Shown here: positions 53,803 to 61,128 of the stretch, in pieces | How the letters are laid out: each line of letters begins with the position of its first letter | How positions within the stretch are numbered: the first letter of the stretch is position 1 | NCBI GenBank assembly: GCA_964640795.1 | Contig: CAZXIN010000005.1 | Span: forward strand, 1 to 64,000 | Source: M269 sp964640795 | GTDB lineage: Bacteria > Pseudomonadota > Gammaproteobacteria > Enterobacterales > Alteromonadaceae | Reading direction: 5' to 3' | DNA length: 64,000 nt | Position numbers and translations under genes: made by a program | The notes under the pieces: model-generated | Databases searched by the model: none | Told to the model about the DNA's origin: nothing | Seen by the model: only the letters and a program-made list of their open reading frames with translations

Positions 53803-54127
53803 TGACAGCTTGTATTTTGCTTGGCATTGTATCCGTTCAATTCACAACCGAGTCAAGAAAATGAACAATTCTATTGCTACGCCCTGTAACGATATTGCTG
53901 TATCAGGCTCACTTGTGTCTTTGTATTCCCTTCAAGCGAGTCTAATCCAATAGAAATACTTGTCTAGCGTATGTGCCTCTATTTGGCCTAGCTGGATTAT
54001 CAATATCTAGGGTGTATTCCCCTAAATTAATTTTAGAAAACTTAAATTAAAAACGTCAGCTTATGCGCTGAGGCCTGCTTATTTAACGTGCGGCACGCTC
54101 TTAAACGCTGACTAAAGGATTTTGACA
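53803..54127. other. Intergenic region with structured leader of the MATE gene
   Basis: About 325 bp between divergent genes. The 3' part carries the folded leader described at 54055-54112, ending just before the ribosome site AAGGA of the MATE gene. The rest is AT-rich promoter-type DNA without recognised sites. Confidence 0.5.
54055..54112 (+). promoter_or_regulatory. Candidate structured 5' leader of the MATE gene
   Basis: An outer stem GTCAGC (54055-54060)/GCTGAC (54107-54112) encloses an inner hairpin CGTGC-G-GCACG (54087-54097) extended by TTTAA/TTAAA. The outer 3' arm ends 2 nt before the ribosome site. This could expose or hide the translation start of the exporter gene. It matches no riboswitch class I can name. 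Confidence 0.4.
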
Positions 54128-55537
54128 ATGACGAACAAACCGTCAGAAAATAAAAGCATTGTTGGATTATTTAAACAAGCGCTTAGCGGTAATACGCAAG
54201 AAGACTTAACTCAAGGCTCTATCCGAAGAGCGGCTTTTTTACTGTCTGTACCTATGGTGTTAGAGATGGTGATGGAGTCCGTTTTCGCTGTCACAGATAT
54301 TTTCTTTGTTTCATCTTTAGGTGCTCAAGCTGTCTCTGTCGTGGGTTTAACAGAAGCCGTTTTAACGTTACTTTACGCGGTTGCCATTGGGCTCAGTATG
54401 GCAGTGACAGCAACCGTCGCGAGGCGTATTGGTGAGAAGAACGTAGAAAGTGCTTCACGTGTCGCCGTGCAAACACTATGGATTGGCGCTATTGCTGCGT
54501 TATTTATCGGATTAATAGGCAGTCACTTTGCCATAGAGATACTGACATTGATGGGTGCCGACGCGAATGTAGCAAGCGAAGGTGAAGGCTACACGTCCAT
54601 CATGATGGGAGGCTCAATCACTATTCTATACCTCTTTTTGATCAACGCGATATTTCGTGGTGCAGGTGATGCCAGCGTTGCCATGAAATCTTTGTGGTTA
54701 GCTAGCGGTATAAACATTGTACTTGACCCTATGTTGATTTTTGGTGTTGGTCCTTTTCCTGAAATGGGTTTAGAAGGCGCAGCAATCGCAACCAATATTG
54801 GCCGAGGCGTTGGTATCGCTTTTCAACTCTATGTGCTGTTTTCATTCAAAAGCAGAATTCGCATTTGGTTCAACCAGCTCGCCTTTGATTGGCAGATAAC
54901 TGCATCGTTACTTAAAACCTCCATCGGTGGCGTCCTGCAGTTTTTAATCGCCACTGCCAGCTGGGTAGCACTTGTTCGCATTGTCTCCCAATATGGCAGT
55001 GATGCAGTTGCTGGATACACCATCGCTATTCGCGTCGTCATGTTTAGTATATTGCCTGCTTGGGGATTGAGTAACGCCGCCGCAACACTCGTTGGACAAA
55101 ACTTAGGAGCAAAACAATCTGCACGAGCTGAACAATCTGTTTGGGCAATTGCTAAATACAACATTGCGTTTATGGTGTCAGTCGCCATAGTGTTCTATCT
55201 GTTTGCACCTGAAATCATCGGTATTTTTATCAATGATCCTGTCGTTGAGAGCTATGGCATTAATTGTTTAAGGTATGTGTCTTACGGTTATGGCTTCTAT
55301 GCCCTAGGCATGGTGTTGGTTCAATCATTCAATGGAGCCGGTGACACTATGACACCCACTGTTATCAACTTTTTCTGCTATTGGATACTGCAGATCCCCT
55401 TAGCTTATATGCTAGCAAGCTACTGGGAATTTGGTCCGAACGGTGTTTTCTGGGCAATTGCAATAGCAGAATCTGTCATTGCTTTAGTCGCTTGGGGGAC
55501 ATTCAGAAAAGGGAGTTGGAAAACGAAAGTGGTGTAA
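54128..55537 (+). CDS. MATE-family efflux transporter
   Basis: 469 aa from ATG 54128 with AAGGA upstream (an in-frame TTG at 54122 sits too close to it). Twelve membrane helices; repeats LSVPMVLEMVMESVFAVTDIFFVSSLGAQAVSVVGLTEAV and the internal homologue after residue ~240 fit the two-lobed MATE fold of cation-driven drug/organic-cation exporters (NorM/DinF/YeeO group). Substrate unknown. Its leader is predicted to be structured. Confidence 0.93.
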   Translation: MTNKPSENKSIVGLFKQALSGNTQEDLTQGSIRRAAFLLSVPMVLEMVMESVFAVTDIFFVSSLGAQAVSVVGLTEAVLTLLYAVAIGLSMAVTATVARRIGEKNVESASRVAVQTLWIGAIAALFIGLIGSHFAIEILTLMGADANVASEGEGYTSIMMGGSITILYLFLINAIFRGAGDASVAMKSLWLASGINIVLDPMLIFGVGPFPEMGLEGAAIATNIGRGVGIAFQLYVLFSFKSRIRIWFNQLAFDWQITASLLKTSIGGVLQFLIATASWVALVRIVSQYGSDAVAGYTIAIRVVMFSILPAWGLSNAAATLVGQNLGAKQSARAEQSVWAIAKYNIAFMVSVAIVFYLFAPEIIGIFINDPVVESYGINCLRYVSYGYGFYALGMVLVQSFNGAGDTMTPTVINFFCYWILQIPLAYMLASYWEFGPNGVFWAIAIAESVIALVAWGTFRKGSWKTKVV

Positions 55538-55569
55538 TACCAATCCGAATTGGTATGACAAAGTCACAC

Positions 55570-55604
55570 CGACAAAGGCTAGGTATTAGTCGTAGCCTTT
55601 GTCG
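55570..55604. terminator. Strong hairpin between convergent genes
   Basis: Perfect 12-bp stem CGACAAAGGCTA/TAGCCTTTGTCG with an 11-nt loop lies 32 bp after the MATE stop and 13 bp after the end of the convergent yggN gene. Probably a shared bidirectional terminator, although T-runs are short on both sides. A smaller palindrome ATACCAAT/ATTGGTAT precedes it (55539-55558). Confidence 0.6.
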
Positions 55605-55617
55605 ACTTTATCGCTGT

Positions 55618-56391
55618 TTACATTTTGTATTCAGCATCAACGTTAAGCATATGGAAGTTTTCAAGTTCAGGTATGCTATCTCTTAGCTTGTCTTCACTTG
55701 ATTCAACAGCTAGCAAGGTATCGCAAAGCTCATCGGCTTTTTCTTCAATATGTTCCGCTTTAAGTTCCATTTGTTGTTCTAAATCTTCACCAAATGCTTC
55801 CATTCGGCGTTCAAAGTCACTTCCCTCACTATCGCCGAATAACATTTGTGTGCCAAGCGCTATCATCAAACGGCCAACAGAACGACTGACCAAGGATTCA
55901 ATTTCTTCACTCAGCTCTTCATCAAAGGCGTCACCAAAAAAATTGTTACCTCCCGATGAAGATGAACTAAAGTGCATTCTGCCACTCGCGTTATAAAAAC
56001 TATCATGCATCCTTTCTTTGAATGTTGAGAAACTGTCGTTTAACTCATCGATAAGTTCATCGTCTTCCCCCAATAACCCACCAAATGCAGCAGTCACTCC
56101 AGTACCCGCAATATCAATGGCTTCCATTGCTATATCAAAAGTTAACGGAACGCTTTGCTGGATACCATTAAAATAATCACTAACATAAGACTGCTGAGTA
56201 GGTGTCAAATCTACAGGTTGGCGATTAACCCATAGCTCGCTGTCGTTGAAACGAATACGATCACCATCTTCTGTTTCAATCATGATGATCTCTTCATCAA
56301 GTTCAATATCGCCTTCGATATTAATATCACATTCGTTAGCCAAGGTAGCTGTCGATGTCGCTAAGCAAGCACTCAATAGTAATGTACGCAT
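55618..56391 (-). CDS. yggN: Secreted DUF2884 protein, YggN-like
   Basis: 257 aa from ATG 56391 (AGGA 6 nt upstream). Signal peptide MRTLLLSACLATSTATLA, then CDINIEGDIELDEEIIMIETEDGDRIRFNDSELWVNRQPVDLTPTQQSYVSDYFNGIQQSVP, which is the DUF2884/YggN signature. The remainder is acidic and helical (ERRMEAFGEDLEQQMELKAEHIEEKADELCDTLL). Periplasmic protein of unknown function. Convergent with the MATE gene. Confidence 0.88.
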   Translation of the reverse strand: MRTLLLSACLATSTATLANECDINIEGDIELDEEIIMIETEDGDRIRFNDSELWVNRQPVDLTPTQQSYVSDYFNGIQQSVPLTFDIAMEAIDIAGTGVTAAFGGLLGEDDELIDELNDSFSTFKERMHDSFYNASGRMHFSSSSSGGNNFFGDAFDEELSEEIESLVSRSVGRLMIALGTQMLFGDSEGSDFERRMEAFGEDLEQQMELKAEHIEEKADELCDTLLAVESSEDKLRDSIPELENFHMLNVDAEYKM

Positions 56392-56727
56392 GATAAATCC
56401 TGTTTTATGTATCAACTCAACTTCATTAAGAATTGGAGACGTTATATCCGATGATACACAGCATCTTCTATGCCAAAAAAATAAGTCATATATTACAAAA
56501 ACTTAACTTCACCGCTTAGGTTTTTAGTCAATAGGTAAAGGCGAAATTAGCTATTTGTTAGCTAATTTCACTAGCGCGTGTGGCATCAATAACAGAGGAA
56601 TATAAGTGGGTCCTATCCCCGTGTTGATCTAAAACAATTTATTCGCCGAATTTTTTGTTATAATTAGTCATTATGTCGGGGCAGTATGCTCAAGTTACAC
56701 AAACAATATTCAGTTTTAGGGGGTACC
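56392..56727. other. Intergenic region with a perfect hairpin and an extended -10 promoter
   Basis: About 336 bp. GAAATTAGCTA (56543-56553) and TAGCTAATTTC (56559-56569) form an 11-bp stem with a 5-nt loop. A promoter (56656-56664) precedes the small membrane protein gene. No other features. Confidence 0.5.
56656..56664 (+). promoter_or_regulatory. Extended -10 promoter of the small membrane protein gene
   Basis: TGT followed by consensus TATAAT (56659-56664) gives a TGnTATAAT extended -10 element; no good -35 is needed or seen. Transcription should start near 56671, leaving a ~57-nt leader before ATG 56728. Confidence 0.65.
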
Positions 56728-56928
56728 ATGGGTGCGTGGGGAGAGGCTTTTTTATTTGGCTTAGTTTTAATGGCATTTGTTCTAGGCGCTAGCAGTATCA
56801 TTATGGGATTCATGCATAAACCTGTTAACAATGAAGGCGTTATGGCAGGCAGAATTGAATATGGCTTTTTTGGTATTGCAGGATTGATCGTGAGCCTTGT
56901 ACTGATGTATGGCTTATCAACCATCTAA
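56728..56928 (+). CDS. Small membrane protein of unknown function
   Basis: 66 aa from ATG 56728 (AGGGGG ribosome site 5 nt upstream). Two predicted membrane helices (AFLFGLVLMAFVLGASSIIMGF and GFFGIAGLIVSLVLMYGL) joined by a short polar loop (HKPVNNEGVMAGRIEY). Family not recognised. Very good promoter and ribosome site support a real gene. Confidence 0.7.
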   Translation: MGAWGEAFLFGLVLMAFVLGASSIIMGFMHKPVNNEGVMAGRIEYGFFGIAGLIVSLVLMYGLSTI

Positions 56929-57000
56929 AAGAAATCATGAGGCTAAAATAAAATATAGAGTGGCTTAGTGCACTTTCTCAATTTTAGTCTCTTAACATGG

Positions 57001-57225
57001 CTATTTACAGCTATGTCGCCCTTCGGAAGTATCTACATTGAGCAAGCGATAAACAATACAATCGCCCGTAGCCGCTGTTAAAAATAAAAAAGTCCCCCAA
57101 ACAGCTAAAATAGCACTTAATACAATCGGTAAAACACCTTCAATGCCGACACTTATCATGACAACGCTTGCCAAAGCTCTTAGTGCAGCATCTAGCATAC
57201 CGACATTTTCCTTGTCTTTTGCCAT
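57001..57225 (-). CDS. DUF2892-like small inner membrane protein (YgaP-type)
   Basis: 74 aa from ATG 57225 (GGGTGA upstream). N-terminal ENVGMLDAALRALASVVMISVGI, then a second helix VLPIVLSAILAVWGTFLFLTAATGDCIVYRLLNVDT: the GxxDxxxR...TGxCxxYxxL pattern of DUF2892 proteins. Two membrane helices; function unknown. In other bacteria this domain is often fused to or near rhodanese proteins, but none is adjacent here. Confidence 0.8.
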   Translation of the reverse strand: MAKDKENVGMLDAALRALASVVMISVGIEGVLPIVLSAILAVWGTFLFLTAATGDCIVYRLLNVDTSEGRHSCK

Positions 57226-57425
57226 AAATTTCACCCGATATGTTTAATGAAATACAAATGTATAACGTATTTATAACATCGTAAAGTTAACTTTCTGTGA
57301 CCTTGCTATAAATAATCATATCTGAGTATAGAATATGATACGCCACTTTACCCTCATCAATTTGGTTGATAAGGTGCGGTCTCTTCTAATCAGGACAACA
57401 ATCAACAAGGCAGCGGCTCAAGCAC

Positions 57426-58568
57426 ATGAATTTCGACCAACCTGTAAACCGCCATGACAATTACGCTTTTAAATGGAATCGCTATAAAGGCAAGGACATC
57501 ATACCCATGTGGGTAGCTGACACCGATTTTAGTTGTGCGCCTGAGATTACTGAGGCACTTCACAAGTCAGTTGACCATGGTTTATTTGGTTATGTGCTAC
57601 CAAATGAATACGAACCCGCAAAAGTCGCTGTGCAGCATTGGTTAAAGCAACAATACAATTGGCACATCGAGCTAGACTGGATTGTTTGGACTGCGGGTAT
57701 TGTGCCTGCATTCAATATGGCTTGCAGAGGGTTTTGTAAACCTGGACAGAAAGTCATCGTTCAATCACCCAACTACCCTCCTATGCGTTCAGCGCCTGCA
57801 CTGAATAACTTGGAGCGATTAGAAGTAGGGACTGTGCAACGCAAAAACGCTGAAACGGGTGAAAAGCGCTGGACATTGGACTTTGACATGTTGGAGAAAC
57901 ATGCTGCCGATCCAAACTGTAAGCTATTTATTATGTGCAACCCAATGAACCCAGTGGGTTCAGTAATGACGCGAGAAGAGCTCAACAGAGTCTCAGATAT
58001 ATGCCACAAAAATGACGTCATGATTTGCTCTGATGAGATTCATTGCGATCTCATTTTGGACGAAGAAGCTAAACATATCCCAGCCGGTACGCTACAAAAC
58101 AGCGAGAAATCCATCACGCTTATGGCTGCAAGCAAGACATTCAATGTTGCCGGTCTTGGAACTTCTTTCGCTATCATCCCTGACTCATCAATACGTCGAC
58201 AGTTTGTTAGTGCCGGTGCAGGAATAACACCTTGGGTCACTATTATGGGGTTGGTTGCAACAGAGGTAGCGTTTACGCAATGCGATGACTGGTATCACCA
58301 ACAAATAGATTACTTACGTACTAACCGTAACTACCTCTTTCAGCAAATCAACCGTATTGCAGGTCTCAGTATGCTGCGCCCAGAAGCGACTTACCTAGCT
58401 TGGATTGATGCCAAAGGATTAAACGTAGAGAACCCAAAAGCGTATTTCGAAAGCAAAGGTGTAGGACCATCACCGGGTATCGATTTTGGTGACAAAGACT
58501 TTGTTCGCATTAATTTTGGCTGTACCAAACACAACCTAGAACAAGCCGTATTGCGTTTGAACAATTAA
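57426..58568 (+). CDS. patB: PLP-dependent C-S lyase, MalY/PatB-like
   Basis: 380 aa, class I/II aminotransferase fold. MWVADTDFSCAPEI and NPNYPPM-type segment (SPNYPPM), CNPMNPVG, SDEIHCDLIL and the PLP lysine in AASKTFNVAGL (Lys237) match the MalY/PatB branch that cleaves cystathionine or cysteine conjugates. A transaminase role cannot be excluded from motifs alone. It is followed after 2 bp by the UPF0149 gene, so the two are co-transcribed. Confidence 0.92.
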   Translation: MNFDQPVNRHDNYAFKWNRYKGKDIIPMWVADTDFSCAPEITEALHKSVDHGLFGYVLPNEYEPAKVAVQHWLKQQYNWHIELDWIVWTAGIVPAFNMACRGFCKPGQKVIVQSPNYPPMRSAPALNNLERLEVGTVQRKNAETGEKRWTLDFDMLEKHAADPNCKLFIMCNPMNPVGSVMTREELNRVSDICHKNDVMICSDEIHCDLILDEEAKHIPAGTLQNSEKSITLMAASKTFNVAGLGTSFAIIPDSSIRRQFVSAGAGITPWVTIMGLVATEVAFTQCDDWYHQQIDYLRTNRNYLFQQINRIAGLSMLRPEATYLAWIDAKGLNVENPKAYFESKGVGPSPGIDFGDKDFVRINFGCTKHNLEQAVLRLNN

Positions 58569-58570
58569 AA

Positions 58571-59251
58571 ATGGCAGACAAAACAACGCGCCAGCCAGTG
58601 TCGCTCAAAGAGCTTTGTCAAACAGCGCCATACGGTAATGCGTTACAAAGCTATTTTTACACCCATGGCGTTATTACAGCTGTTGCAGCCTGCCCAGAAA
58701 TACCTATGCCCGAACAATGGATGCCGTGGGTATTAAAACCTAAAAGCCATAAGCTCAATGATACTCAAAAGGATAATATCGCTCATGCTTTAATCACTGC
58801 ATTGCAATCTCAACTTAAACGAATGACAGACGAAAAAATGCTATTGCCAGATGAGACAGCCTTTACCGACACAGCGCTTCGAAAAACCGACGAGCTATGT
58901 AAAACGAACAGCGCCTTAAGCCTTTGGTGCTCAGGGATATTAGCAGGTCATTCCCAGCTAGAGACGACCTGGGCAAGTGCGTGGGATAAAATGATGGAGC
59001 AAGCGCCTGAAGAATTAACACAACGGCAAAGACAACTCACTCATGTATTATCGATGTTAAGCACGTTTGCCGATGTACCTATGGCAATCAAGCAAGCTGA
59101 GAAAAAAGGCAATCTACAACTGAAAGCGCACTTACCTGCGATTGCTAGAGCTCTTCCCAATACTATTAAAGAATATGTCGCCTTATCAGGTAGCTTGGTG
59201 AGCTACCTTGAGAACCAATTTGAAACTTTTATAAAACCTCAGTCGGATTAG
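58571..59251 (+). CDS. UPF0149 (YecA/YgfB-like) protein
   Basis: 226 aa, soluble, helical. NSALSLWCSGILAGHSQLETTWASAWDKM resembles the conserved core of UPF0149 proteins, though a C-terminal SEC-C metal-binding tail as in E. coli YecA is absent. It starts 2 bp after the patB-like gene. Function unknown. Confidence 0.75.
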   Translation: MADKTTRQPVSLKELCQTAPYGNALQSYFYTHGVITAVAACPEIPMPEQWMPWVLKPKSHKLNDTQKDNIAHALITALQSQLKRMTDEKMLLPDETAFTDTALRKTDELCKTNSALSLWCSGILAGHSQLETTWASAWDKMMEQAPEELTQRQRQLTHVLSMLSTFADVPMAIKQAEKKGNLQLKAHLPAIARALPNTIKEYVALSGSLVSYLENQFETFIKPQSD

Positions 59252-59270
59252 TCAAAGAATTCAGCATCGA

Positions 59271-59825
59271 CTATTTCCCGATAAGGCGCAGGAATTCTTC
59301 CCTTGTTGCTTGAGACTTTCTAAAAGCACCCAGCATCATTGAGGTCACCATAGAACTATTTTGCTTTTGCACACCACGCATCATCATACACATATGTTTG
59401 CCTTCCATAACAACACCGACACCTTTGGCATCAGTGACTTCAAGTACGGCCTCTGCAACCTGCTTAGTCAAGCCTTCTTGAATTTGTAAACGTCTGGCAT
59501 ACATGTCAACAATACGGGCAAACTTCGATAATCCCAACACTTTACCGTTGGGTATGTAAGCGATATGGCAGCTACCAATAAAAGGCAACAAATGATGTTC
59601 ACATAAGGAATAAAATTCGATGTCTTGGACAATCACCATTTCATCCATATCTGATTCAAAAACAGCATCGTTAACAACATCAGCCAATGACGTTTGATAT
59701 CCATCAGTTAAAAATTGCATCGCTTTAGCAGCACGTGCTGGCGTATCCTGTAAGCCGTCTCTGTTAACGTCTTCACCTAACAAAGTAATAATCTGCTGGT
59801 AGTGCTGTTTTAAATCTTCTGACAT
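59271..59825 (-). CDS. folE: GTP cyclohydrolase I
   Basis: 184 aa. Converts GTP to dihydroneopterin triphosphate, first step of folate/pterin synthesis. Zinc ligands Cys75 and His78 (LCEHHLLPF) and Cys146 (HMCMMMRG) are present, with the catalytic GLSKFARIV and RLQIQEGLTKQVAEA segments. Only the 3' end of the unrelated plus-strand UPF0149 gene is near; upstream at 44 bp begins a MITE-like element that could affect its promoter. Confidence 0.96.
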   Translation of the reverse strand: MSEDLKQHYQQIITLLGEDVNRDGLQDTPARAAKAMQFLTDGYQTSLADVVNDAVFESDMDEMVIVQDIEFYSLCEHHLLPFIGSCHIAYIPNGKVLGLSKFARIVDMYARRLQIQEGLTKQVAEAVLEVTDAKGVGVVMEGKHMCMMMRGVQKQNSSMVTSMMLGAFRKSQATREEFLRLIGK

Positions 59826-59868
59826 CTTGTTCTCTTGTTCTTATGTAGTACTAATTTCATGCATTACT

Positions 59869-60142
59869 TTAGAGTGTATTGATCTTTGCTGTATAGGTTT
59901 TGTTCTAAATAAAGGCTTTTGATTGCAGCGCGTACTTGTAGGCCTATAAATATATGTCAAAAGTACGCAACAAAGAGCAAGAAGTCTTTATGACGAATCC
60001 TTTGGACAGCATTTGTTTATTATTGATACGGCATCTAGAGCTTATTCGTTTATATCATATCAATAAACCTCACAGTCTCTTCTTTGCCTAAATAAAAAAC
60101 GACTCGCTGTAAAACTGTATAGCAAAGATCAACACGCTCTAA
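59869..60142. mobile_element. MITE-like element with 32-bp imperfect terminal inverted repeats
   Basis: The left end TTAGAGTGTATTGATCTTTG (59869 on) and the right end at 60111-60142 are inverted copies, 27 of 32 positions identical, with a shared core TTGATCTTTGCT. The outer bases form a TA at each border (TA target duplication possible). The 274-bp element has no ORF. A related solo end occurs at 11236-11264 and a more degenerate one (GGGGCTGTTGACCTA) near 60167-60180. It lies 44 bp upstream of folE. Confidence 0.7.
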
Positions 60143-60316
60143 CTACATAAATGTAAATAATATTAGGGGCTGTTGACCTAATTGGCTTAAAATAACGCCG
60201 AGAGTGTAGCATTTAACGAACTTATTATAAAAGCCATGCGTGCAACCCTTGAAGGCTATAGTGACCTTTAAAAGGCGATGGATATTGCAACCTACTTATA
60301 AATTTTTGGGCGATAA
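60143..60316. other. Intergenic region between MITE and the small CxxC protein gene
   Basis: 174 bp, part of a ~490-bp gap between folE and the small ORF. Contains the degenerate element-like end near 60167 and a short coding-like stretch broken by in-frame stops (60203-60300), possibly a decayed gene; too short to name. Confidence 0.3.
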
Positions 60317-60439
60317 GTGAATAGTTTGAATAAACTGAAAGCTTTTTGGCACACTGACTGTCAACACTGTAAGCGCATTAGAGCCTACATATTCTGGGCG
60401 ATATTAATGTATTTTATTTTAAGTTACTGGTGGTTTTAG
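60317..60439 (+). CDS. 40-residue CxxC single-span membrane protein
   Basis: Predicted from sequence only: GTG start at 60317, stop at 60437-60439. N-terminal basic part with CQHC (FWHTDCQHCKRIRAY), then one membrane helix (IFWAILMYFILSYWWF) reaching the C-terminus. Its stop codon ends 2 bp before the ATG of the DUF2982 gene, indicating translational coupling. Composition and spacing support a real gene; family not known to me. Confidence 0.5.
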   Translation: MNSLNKLKAFWHTDCQHCKRIRAYIFWAILMYFILSYWWF

Positions 60440-60441
60440 TC

Positions 60442-61128
60442 ATGCAATCCGATGTTATTGAAATTAGAGCAGACGCCAAACGCAATGGTTTTACAACCTT
60501 TCTATTCGGCTTAGCTGGCTTGGTTCTTTCTTTAAGTTTGGCCGCTTTGTTACCGACTCAATTTCAAATCGGTGCCATATTCCTTATCAGTGCCTCTATT
60601 GTTGCTATGGTCATAGGTTGGTTCAAAATACGCGAACCAAACTATAGTATTCAGCTCTCAAAACAAAGTATTTACTATCAACATAGACATGGAAGCTGGG
60701 CTCTGGATTGGGACAATGTGCACCGTGTGGGGATTCCCAAGGTTCATAACGGGTTAGAGCATAAACCGTTAGCTATGGTGGGAATAAGACTTAAAAATTA
60801 CGCACCTTTATTACACTCTATCTCTCCAAGGCTGGCGACAAACTTACTGATGGAACAGAGGCCTCTGTTGCTACAAAACAAGGATGACTGCGCTAGCGGT
60901 ACTTGTTATAGCCAGAGCTTAATTGAGTCTGACAACTTCAAAGATAAAGAGGGCAAAAACTATAAAGGTATTGTTGCCATGCTCGCTAACCGAATGACAA
61001 CATTACGGAGCCAGCTAGGCTATGACCTTTTCATCTCGTCAGGTGAACTTGATCGTACAACTGAAGATTTTGTTGCCCTGATGAATAATTGCATAGAACA
61101 AATTAACATTGAGAAGTTAGGGGACTAA
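60442..61128 (+). CDS. DUF2982 membrane protein
   Basis: 228 aa from ATG 60442 (GGTGG 8 nt upstream). Two N-terminal membrane helices (FTTFLFGLAGLVLSLSLAALL and IGAIFLISASIVAMVIGWF), then a PH-like cytoplasmic part (YSIQLSKQSIYYQHRHGSWALDWDNVHRVGIPKV). Matches DUF2982 of Shewanella/Alteromonadales-type bacteria. Function unknown. The 3' end overlaps the convergent hybrid kinase gene by 12 bp. Confidence 0.85.
   Translation: MQSDVIEIRADAKRNGFTTFLFGLAGLVLSLSLAALLPTQFQIGAIFLISASIVAMVIGWFKIREPNYSIQLSKQSIYYQHRHGSWALDWDNVHRVGIPKVHNGLEHKPLAMVGIRLKNYAPLLHSISPRLATNLLMEQRPLLLQNKDDCASGTCYSQSLIESDNFKDKEGKNYKGIVAMLANRMTTLRSQLGYDLFISSGELDRTTEDFVALMNNCIEQINIEKLGD

Noticed and set aside
55625..55996. 123-codon plus-strand frame, Ser-rich
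   Set aside because: Antisense to yggN; Ser-rich shadow of acidic coding.
60167..60310. Transposase pseudogene between MITE and the CxxC ORF
   Set aside because: A short coding-like stretch with two in-frame stops is too short to match any transposase reliably.
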